In this document: positions 58,312 to 64,000 of the stretch, piece by piece
Numbering within the stretch: position 1 is the stretch's first letter
Layout: the number at the start of each line of letters is the position of its first letter
DNA from: Planctomycetaceae bacterium
Lineage (GTDB): Bacteria > Planctomycetota > Phycisphaerae > Phycisphaerales > SM1A02
DNA length: 64,000 nucleotides
Reading direction: 5' to 3'
Assembly: GCA_947492385.1 (NCBI GenBank)
Contig: CANLMX010000008.1
Location: 1-64,000, forward strand
Translations under genes and position numbers: made by a program
Notes under the pieces: generated by a model
The model's input: only the letters and a program-made list of their open reading frames with translations
Told to the model about the DNA's origin: nothing
Databases searched by the model: none

Positions 58312-58910
58312 CCCATCGCCCCCCGGAAGATCGAGGCGAGCCCGTGGACATCGATGAGCGCGGCCTCGCCCGACTCGGTCTGCGCAAGCCGCGCGACGCA
58401 CCCGTTGCGCGACGCCGTCACGGTGACCGGGGCCTCGCGCGAGGCGCCCTCGGCGACGTCGAGCACGCCGACCACCTCGTCCACTTCGAAGGCCCACCGG
58501 TCACGCACGTCACCGATCACGGCGAGCGCGGGCTTCGCGCGCGCCTCCGAGCGGGCAATCCCGAGCGCGGCCTCCAGCGACATACAAAGCAGCAGTTCGC
58601 CGTCATGGTTCGCGATGCCGAGGAGCACCTCGTTCGACCGGTGCGGCACGCGGTGCACCCGTGCGGGCGGCACCACCTTCGCGACGTCCACCGACGGGAT
58701 CGCGAACAGCTCGCCGCCCACGCGGACCGCCAGCACGCTCATGGCGCGACGTGCACGGGCCGCGATCGGCGCCGCAAGCTCTCCGGTGGCGCGGTCGAGG
58801 TCGGCCTCCGCGAGCGGGCGTGCCAGGAGCTCGTCAAGCCCCGCATCGGCACGCGCGAGCGCACCCGCACCGCGGTCCGGCGCCGCGTCGTTTCGCGCAG
58901 GCTGGCTCAT
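58308..58910 (-). CDS. CheW-like adaptor (WspD position)
   Basis: This 200-residue adaptor would couple the receptor array to the kinase. About 60 N-terminal residues are Ala/Arg/Asp-rich and probably disordered. The CheW fold follows: MSVLAVRVGGELFAIPSVDV, KVVPPARVHRVPHRSNEVLL, GIANHDGELLLCMSLEAALG and RWAFEVDEVVGVLDV. Two different CheW proteins flanking CheR is the Wsp arrangement, where WspB and WspD have distinct roles. Start and stop codons both overlap neighbours by four bases (with cheR and cheA). Confidence 0.9.
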   Translation of the reverse strand: MSQPARNDAAPDRGAGALARADAGLDELLARPLAEADLDRATGELAAPIAARARRAMSVLAVRVGGELFAIPSVDVAKVVPPARVHRVPHRSNEVLLGIANHDGELLLCMSLEAALGIARSEARAKPALAVIGDVRDRWAFEVDEVVGVLDVAEGASREAPVTVTASRNGCVARLAQTESGEAALIDVHGLASIFRGAMG

Positions 58911-60130
58911 CCGGTGCTCCTTGCCGCGCGCATGCGGTACCGGGTTGCCAATCCGTGATCGCCTCGCGCCTCGGCCAGCAGCGCCAGCTGGACCAGCGCC
59001 TCGGGATGCGAAGGTGCGAGGTAGACGGCCTGGCGCAGCCATGCCTCCGCCTCGGCCGGGCGTCCCAACGCGGCCTCGACCGTGCCGAGCAGGTGGAACA
59101 GCTCGACCGACCGTTCGCCCGCCGCGTGCATCGCGATCGCGGACGCGCGCGCATCCTCCAGCCTCCCCGCGTCCGCGGCAGCCCGTGCATCGCCGAGGGT
59201 CGCGCGCGCCGGCGGCATGGGCGTGCGCTGGGCACCGGACGGCGTCGACGGGACGGGTGCCCGTGCCGCAGCCGTGCGGTCTCGTCGCGCGCCGGGGAGG
59301 ATGGCCGCACGGTGTTCGGGTTCCGCACGCGGCGCGGCCGCGCGCATCACGGGAGCGCGCGCCCACGCGAACGCGCCGTGCGACTGCTCGCATGCGGGCG
59401 CGAAGCGATCTCCGAGCCCAAATGCCGCCGGTCGTTCGGCATGCCCCACGAACAGGAGCCCGTCCTCGGCGAGCACGCGGTCGAGCTCTCTCCCGATCGC
59501 GGCGCGCGCGTCCGCGGAGAGGTAGATCGCGAGGTTCCTGCAGAACACGGCGTCGCTCGAACCGGTTGGGAACGCCGCGGTCGCGCCCGGGGCGGAGCCT
59601 TGGTGGAGGTGCACGCAGCGCCGAACGTCCTCGCCGACCGTCACGCCGTCTTCGTCCACGCGGAACATGTCGCTCGCCCACCCCGGGATCCCGCCGCGCA
59701 CGGCCATCCGCCCGAGCCGGCCGGTGGATGCCCGGGCGATCGCCTCGGGGTTCGGGTCGACGGCATCCACGCGCACGCGCTCGGCCGGGAGGCCCGCGGC
59801 CAGGGCCGTCGCGGCGATGGAGAACGGCTCGGCACCCGTCGCGCATGCCACCGAGAGCGCGCGGAATCCGGCGCGTCCCGCGATCCGCGTGCGAAGCAGT
59901 TCGAACGCCGCGGGGTAGCGGAACAGCCAGGTCTCCGGGACCGCGATCCGCTCGCGGAGCCGCGCGAGCTCGTCCGGGTCGCGCTCGAGCCGCACTGCGT
60001 ATGCATCGAGGTCACCGCCGACCTCGCGCCGGCGCTCGTCGACGATGCCCGCGATCGCATCCTCGCGCGCGAGCGACGGGTCGATCTGCGCCCGCGTCAG
60101 CAGGTCGGAGATGCGCGCGAGCGCCCTCAC
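58907..60130 (-). CDS. CheR-type receptor methyltransferase with C-terminal TPR region (WspC-like)
   Basis: This 407-residue enzyme is expected to methylate glutamates of the adjacent receptor. The CheR N-terminal helical part includes DAYAVRLERDPDELARLRER and ETWLFRYPAAFELLR. The SAM-binding core has LSVACATGAEPFSIAATAL, VDAVDPNPEAIARA, and AVFCRNLAIYLSADARAAI. After an Ala/Arg/Pro linker, a TPR-like segment follows (EDARASAIAMHAAGERSVEL, then HLLGTVEAALGRPAEAEAWL, then AVYLAPSHPEALVQLALLAE). CheR-TPR fusions are characteristic of WspC and of Frz-type systems. The GTG at 60130 overlaps the cheW stop as GTGA. Confidence 0.92.
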   Translation of the reverse strand: MRALARISDLLTRAQIDPSLAREDAIAGIVDERRREVGGDLDAYAVRLERDPDELARLRERIAVPETWLFRYPAAFELLRTRIAGRAGFRALSVACATGAEPFSIAATALAAGLPAERVRVDAVDPNPEAIARASTGRLGRMAVRGGIPGWASDMFRVDEDGVTVGEDVRRCVHLHQGSAPGATAAFPTGSSDAVFCRNLAIYLSADARAAIGRELDRVLAEDGLLFVGHAERPAAFGLGDRFAPACEQSHGAFAWARAPVMRAAAPRAEPEHRAAILPGARRDRTAAARAPVPSTPSGAQRTPMPPARATLGDARAAADAGRLEDARASAIAMHAAGERSVELFHLLGTVEAALGRPAEAEAWLRQAVYLAPSHPEALVQLALLAEARGDHGLATRYRMRAARSTG

Positions 60131-60600
60131 GGCAGCGCCTTCCCGGGAGCGTGCACGGCCACCGGCGCCGCGAGCTGCCGGTGCGCCTCGGCGAGCGACG
60201 CGGGCTCGAACCGCTGCACGGCGTGGCCCGCATGCTGCACGACCGACCCGAGCCACGCGACGGTCCCCGCTCCGGCGCGCCAGGCGCCGTCGTCGTCGAG
60301 CGTCGCGGCGTCGAGCACCCGGTCCACCGCGAGCGCGAAGCGTGCGCGTGGTCCCGTGCCGATGCCCGTGTCGAGCAGCATCACCCGCGCACCGAGCGTC
60401 GGCCGCACGGAACCGGAGCCGCGCATCAGCGCCACGGCGTCGACCATCGGGACGAACTCGCCGTGCACGTCGATGACGCCCGCGAGCCAGGGCGGTGCGC
60501 CCGGCACGTGACGCGCCCGCACCAACGGATGCACGGCCTCGACGCACGCGGCGTCGACTGCGTATCGCGCTCCGTCGGCGATGAACACGAAGGCGCGCAC
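60127..60600 (-). CDS. CheW-like adaptor (WspB position)
   Basis: This 157-residue CheW-fold protein has almost no N-terminal extension: VRAFVFIADGARYAVDAACV, EAVHPLVRARHVPGAPPWLA, GVIDVHGEFVPMVDAVALM, RVMLLDTGIG and ARFALAVDRVLDAATL. The GTG at 60600 is chosen because the fold begins immediately and it lies seven bases after the receptor stop; an upstream ATG at 60681 would be inside the receptor gene. No clear Shine-Dalgarno is seen, so coupling to receptor translation is likely. Confidence 0.88.
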   Translation of the reverse strand: MRAFVFIADGARYAVDAACVEAVHPLVRARHVPGAPPWLAGVIDVHGEFVPMVDAVALMRGSGSVRPTLGARVMLLDTGIGTGPRARFALAVDRVLDAATLDDDGAWRAGAGTVAWLGSVVQHAGHAVQRFEPASLAEAHRQLAAPVAVHAPGKALP

Positions 60601-60607
60601 GTGGTGG

Positions 60608-62662
60608 TCAGCCGCGGAGGTGGAAGGCCGCGATCGCGGACTTGAGCATGCCGATCGCGCGCTGCAGGTCCTCGGCCGCACGCCCGAACTCGCGCACCGC
60701 CTCGCCGGTCGCCTTGGCGTTCGACGTGAGCGTGGTCATCGCGTCGGAGATCTGTGCCGCGCCCGACGCCTGGCTCTGCATTCCCTCGCGCACGGTGCCG
60801 AAGCTGCGCGAGGTCTCGGCGACGCTTCCGATGATCTCGTTCATGCTGCGTCCGATCGTGCGTACGTCGGTGACGTTCCGGCGAACCTGCTCGCTGAATC
60901 GGTCCATCTCCATGACGCCGCTCGAGACCGCTCCCTGCATCTCCTTCACCATGCGTTCGATGTCGAGCGTGGCCTGGCCGGTCTGGTCGGCGAGCCGCCG
61001 GATCTCGCGGGCCACCACCAGGAACCCGCGCCCGTATTCCCCGGCCTTCTCGGCCTCGATCGCGGCATTCACCGAGAGCAGGTTCGTCTGTTCGGCGACC
61101 TTGGTGATCGTGGTGACGACGCCGCCGATGTTTACGGCCTTCTCGTTGATCGCGGCCAACCGGTCTGCCACGCCCGCGGTCGCGGTGTCGAGTGACTGCA
61201 TGGCGCCCTCCATTGACTCGAGCTGCACGCGCCCGTCCTGCGCCAGCCGCGTGGTGGACGTGGCCACGTCGTTGACGTGGTCCATCTCGCGGGCCAGTTC
61301 CTGGCCGGTCGCGGTGATCTGCCGGACGGCCGCGGCGATCTGCGTGGTGCTGGCGCCGAAGCTGGCGGCGACCTCCTCCTGGCGCCGCGAGGTGGTGGCG
61401 AGCTCCGTGCTGGTGGTGCTCAGCTGCACGCCCGCCGAGCGGACCTGCCCGACCAGCGAGTTGAGGTCGTCGGTCATCGAGTCGAGCGCCCGCAGCAGGT
61501 CACCGGTCTCGTCCGGGCAGTCCGAGCGGATCGGGGCCCGGGTCAGGTCGCCGGCCGCCACCTGCTGCGCCGCGCTCGCCGCGATGTCGATGCGCGCCAC
61601 CAGGCGCCGCGACGGTACCCACAGGAGCACCGCCATCACGCCGGTTCCCAGCGCAGCGAAGCCGAGCGTCGTTGCGATGTCGGCCGTGATGGGGCCCGTC
61701 ACGGTGGAACGCGGCACGCTCATCACCAACGTCCACTTCCCGGTCGCGACGCGGGCCACCGCGAAGTACGACATGCCACCCGCGCCGGGATCTTCCTGTT
61801 CTTCGGCGAAACCGGATTCGGACAACTGGATGTAGCGTCGGAACACGCTGGCCATCGGCGTCTTGTCCACTGACATCATGCGCCATTCGTTGGGGTCGTT
61901 CGCATACTGCCGCCCCGTTCCGTCGGACGCGACGACCACGTTCCCTTCGCTCGTCACGAGGAAGATGTCGACGTCGTCCAGTTCCGCCCGCTTGTCGACC
62001 TCGGCCTGGAGGTCCGCCAAGGCATGGTCGCAGCAAACCGTGCCCTTGAACTCGCCGTCGATGATGATGGGCCAGCAGTACGAGACCATCACCTTGCCTT
62101 CGTAGTCGTAGGGCTGGGTCACCAGTCGCTCGATCACCTTGCGCTGCCGCCAGTTGCGCTCGGGAGTGACGTAGTACTCCTGGTCTTCCATGCCGGTCAG
62201 CGGCTTGGGGCGGATGGCGTCACCCTTGGTCCAGTCGCGGAACCAGTACACGAGGAAGCGCCCGTCGGGGCCGATCCCGTTCTCGGGGACCATGGTCGCG
62301 TCGTTGCCGTCGGCGTTGGGTTCGTAGCCGGAGCACAACCCCGTGAACTGAGGCGATGCCTCGAGCAGCGCGCGCATCGCATCGGACGCCATCTGCCGCC
62401 TCCCGAACATCGCCGTCTGGGCCAATGCGAGCGACTTCGCGGACTCCATCCCCGACGCATTCATCGTCTCGACCCACCCCGCGAGCCCTTCGGCCCGCAG
62501 CGCGAGCTGCTCCTTCGCGTTGTCCACCATCAGGTGGTACTTGCGCAAAGCGTTCGTTCCCACCAGCGCCAGGAGCACCAGCGTCGCCGGAACGATTGTG
62601 GCCAGCACCATGCGTGCGAGCAGGCCTTGCGTGAACGTCCGCGTCCGGGGTCCGCTGGTCAT
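60608..62662 (-). CDS. Methyl-accepting chemotaxis-type receptor (WspA-like), dCache sensor
   Basis: This 684-residue membrane receptor has a transmembrane segment at about 16-38, an extracytoplasmic double-Cache-like sensor to about residue 330, including YWFRDWTKGDAIRPKPLTGM and VMVSYCWPIIIDGEFKGTVC, a second membrane segment, and a HAMP region. The signalling coiled coil has the hairpin tip VAEQTNLLSVNAAIEAEKAG, then GRGFLVVAREIRRLADQTGQ and ATLDIERMVKEMQGAVSSG. This tip and the following helix closely follow the WspA pattern. It is the first gene of the operon. The ATG at 62662 has TATCCT six bases upstream, defining a leaderless-type promoter. Confidence 0.94.
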   Translation of the reverse strand: MTSGPRTRTFTQGLLARMVLATIVPATLVLLALVGTNALRKYHLMVDNAKEQLALRAEGLAGWVETMNASGMESAKSLALAQTAMFGRRQMASDAMRALLEASPQFTGLCSGYEPNADGNDATMVPENGIGPDGRFLVYWFRDWTKGDAIRPKPLTGMEDQEYYVTPERNWRQRKVIERLVTQPYDYEGKVMVSYCWPIIIDGEFKGTVCCDHALADLQAEVDKRAELDDVDIFLVTSEGNVVVASDGTGRQYANDPNEWRMMSVDKTPMASVFRRYIQLSESGFAEEQEDPGAGGMSYFAVARVATGKWTLVMSVPRSTVTGPITADIATTLGFAALGTGVMAVLLWVPSRRLVARIDIAASAAQQVAAGDLTRAPIRSDCPDETGDLLRALDSMTDDLNSLVGQVRSAGVQLSTTSTELATTSRRQEEVAASFGASTTQIAAAVRQITATGQELAREMDHVNDVATSTTRLAQDGRVQLESMEGAMQSLDTATAGVADRLAAINEKAVNIGGVVTTITKVAEQTNLLSVNAAIEAEKAGEYGRGFLVVAREIRRLADQTGQATLDIERMVKEMQGAVSSGVMEMDRFSEQVRRNVTDVRTIGRSMNEIIGSVAETSRSFGTVREGMQSQASGAAQISDAMTTLTSNAKATGEAVREFGRAAEDLQRAIGMLKSAIAAFHLRG

Positions 62663-62668
62663 GTGCGC

Positions 62669-62674
62669 AGGATA
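62669..62674 (-). promoter_or_regulatory. -10 hexamer TATCCT of the chemosensory operon, 6 bases before ATG 62662
   Basis: On the minus strand TATCCT-GCGCAC-ATG lies in the 47-base gap after the HD-GYP gene. It provides the operon with its own promoter and predicts a leaderless mRNA starting at the receptor ATG. Confidence 0.5.
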
Positions 62675-62709
62675 CGGGCGGGACGGACGCGCCCGTCCTC
62701 AGCGCCGCC

Positions 62710-64000
62710 TCAGTCGCCGGCGTGCGCGGTCCGCACCGTGCGCATCGCCTCGAGCTGCGCGAACAGGATGTCGACGAGTTCCGGGTCGAACTGGCGCCCG
62801 CGCTCGGCCTGGATGAACTCGAGCGCCTGCTCCTCGCTCCACGCCTCCTTGTAGGCGCGGCGGCTGGTCAGCGCGTCGAAGACGTCCGCGATGCACACGA
62901 TGCGGGCGAAGAGCGGGATGTCCTCGGCCCGCTTGCCTCCCGACTTCGGCAGGCCGGTCGCGGGATCGATCAACGGGCGCCCGTCGAGGTCAACGTAGCC
63001 CGGGTAGCCGCCGCCGTCCCAGCGCTCGTGGTGGTTCAGGACCACCTCCCGGGCCGTCTCGTCGAACTGGGTGGGGCTGTCCGCGAAGAGCCGGGCGCCG
63101 ATCACCGTGTGCTGTTGCATCTGGCGCATCTCGTCGGGGTCGAGCCGGCCAGGCTTCTTGAGGATGGCGTCGCTGATCCCGATCTTTCCGACGTCGTGCA
63201 GCTTCGCCGCGATGCGCAGCCGGTCGCGCTGGCGCTCGAAGCCCGCGCCCTCGAACCCTCGGCGGCGCGCCCACTCGTCGAACACGACGCACGAGTAGCC
63301 GGCGACGCGCTCGATGTGCGGTCCGGTCTCGGCCGGATCGCGCACCTCGGCCATGCGGATCATGCGCAGGATCACGCTCTCGGTGAGCTGGGCGCGCTCG
63401 ATGACCACGGTCGCCATGGAGGCGAAGTGCTCGACCAGCCGTTCGTCCTCGCGCGTGAAGCGCCCGGGAGCGCCGTCGGGGGTGCCCGGCGCGTTCAGCA
63501 GCTGGAGCACCCCCAGCACCACGTCCGCCGCGTTGCGCAGCGGAACGGTGATCACCGAGCGCGTGCGGTAGCCCGTCACCGCGTCATAGCTTCGGTCGAA
63601 CGCGTAGGGCGCCGACGGGTCGATCGTGTAGGCGTCGACCACGTTGACGATCTCGCCGCTCATGGCCGACCAGCCCGCGATCGAGCGCGCGCTCACCGGC
63701 ACTACCAGGCTGGAGAATCGGGTCGTCGAGTGCCTGCCCGGCTGCTCGAGCGTGTCGTTCTGGCTGAACGCGAAGCGCAGCGCGTCGCCCTCGCGCGTGT
63801 AGATGGTGCCGGCGTCGGCGCCGCACAGCGCGCGTGCCTCGGTGAGGATCCGCTCCATGAGGAGGTGGAAGTCGTGGATGCGGCTCAGCTCCACGCCCAG
63901 GCGCGTGAGCGAGTCGACGCGCGCCTGCCAGCCGAGCAGGTGATCGGCGCCTGGCACCTCGCTGGCCGCCACGCGCCGCGCCTCCTCGGCATCGCGCACC
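62710..64000 (-). CDS. GAF-HD-GYP domain protein, probable cyclic-di-GMP phosphodiesterase (5' end at or beyond window edge)
   Basis: At least 429 residues are visible. A GAF domain (about 30-190) includes RILTEARALCGADAGTIYT, SVITVPLRNAADVVLGVLQL and EHFASMATVVIERAQL. The C-terminal HD-GYP domain has IAAKLHDVGKIGISDAILKK (HD pair), MQQHTVIGARLFAD, NHHERWDGGGYPG (the HHE and GYP motifs), and IVCIADVFDALTSRRAYKEA. These metal-binding residues are complete, so hydrolysis of cyclic di-GMP or a related dinucleotide is likely. A GTG at 63999 could be the start, but the frame is open to the edge. It is on the same strand, immediately upstream of the Wsp-like operon. Confidence 0.9.
   Translation of the reverse strand, partial: VRDAEEARRVAASEVPGADHLLGWQARVDSLTRLGVELSRIHDFHLLMERILTEARALCGADAGTIYTREGDALRFAFSQNDTLEQPGRHSTTRFSSLVVPVSARSIAGWSAMSGEIVNVVDAYTIDPSAPYAFDRSYDAVTGYRTRSVITVPLRNAADVVLGVLQLLNAPGTPDGAPGRFTREDERLVEHFASMATVVIERAQLTESVILRMIRMAEVRDPAETGPHIERVAGYSCVVFDEWARRRGFEGAGFERQRDRLRIAAKLHDVGKIGISDAILKKPGRLDPDEMRQMQQHTVIGARLFADSPTQFDETAREVVLNHHERWDGGGYPGYVDLDGRPLIDPATGLPKSGGKRAEDIPLFARIVCIADVFDALTSRRAYKEAWSEEQALEFIQAERGRQFDPELVDILFAQLEAMRTVRTAHAGD

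Overview
The window is a densely coding, very GC-rich chromosomal segment with 46 protein genes, and only one intergenic stretch exceeds 300 bases. It most likely comes from a planctomycete, probably of the Phycisphaerae type. The signs are a paired PSCyt1/DUF1549/DUF1553 cytochrome protein and DUF1501 Tat protein, a PEP-CTERM protein with a VPAPG anchor motif, a dockerin-bearing secreted protein, Tat-exported Gfo/Idh/MocA oxidoreductases, and several lipoproteins with Ala/Pro-rich tails. No rRNA, tRNA, CRISPR array, phage or insertion sequence was recognised.

Layout. 1-6493: end of speA (arginine decarboxylase) and the PSCyt1 + DUF1501 pair. 6521-11461: a lipoprotein-like methyltransferase, an FMN hydroxyacid oxidase and a large Trp/Gly-rich secreted protein. 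11550-18716: a mutagenic repair region with imuA-imuB and dnaE2, interrupted by a lipoprotein gene and a YHS-domain gene; imuA and dnaE2 share an identical 20-bp promoter/operator sequence. 18699-23096: a 1465-residue secreted protein with 17 Cys-rich repeats. 23189-28413: uppS-purA, hemW, sdhB and a UbiA-type prenyltransferase. 28458-33300: an AT-richer membrane glycosyltransferase-like gene, sdhA, sdhC and a DUF1844 gene; sdhB is therefore separated from sdhCA. 33359-38145: a parvulin-like lipoprotein, an EEP-family hydrolase, tsf and rpsB with a structured leader. 38146-45490: PEP-CTERM protein, pyruvate kinase, phosphohexomutase, thiG/thiS, a lipoprotein and an NhaD/ArsB-type transporter. 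45524-52752: an NHL-repeat protein coupled to a di-haem peroxidase, then a SUMF1-fold protein and two exported oxidoreductases. 52643-64000: a chemosensory operon and an HD-GYP protein.

How the genes work together. The most coherent system is on the minus strand from 62662 down to 52643: receptor, CheW, CheR-TPR, CheW, hybrid CheA-REC, CheB and a response regulator. This is the gene order of the Pseudomonas Wsp surface-sensing system (WspA-B-C-D-E-F-R). Here, however, the output is a REC-PP2C phosphatase instead of the WspR diguanylate cyclase, and a flavin transferase gene (apbE) is translationally coupled to its end. Nearly all junctions are 1-4 base start/stop overlaps.

A second genome-wide theme is promoter architecture. 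Thirteen unit-leading genes have a TANNNT hexamer ending only 6-9 bases before the ATG/GTG, which predicts leaderless or nearly leaderless mRNAs. Several divergent pairs share intergenic regions of only 29-55 bases. All assignments come from reading the sequence and translations; no database search was run.
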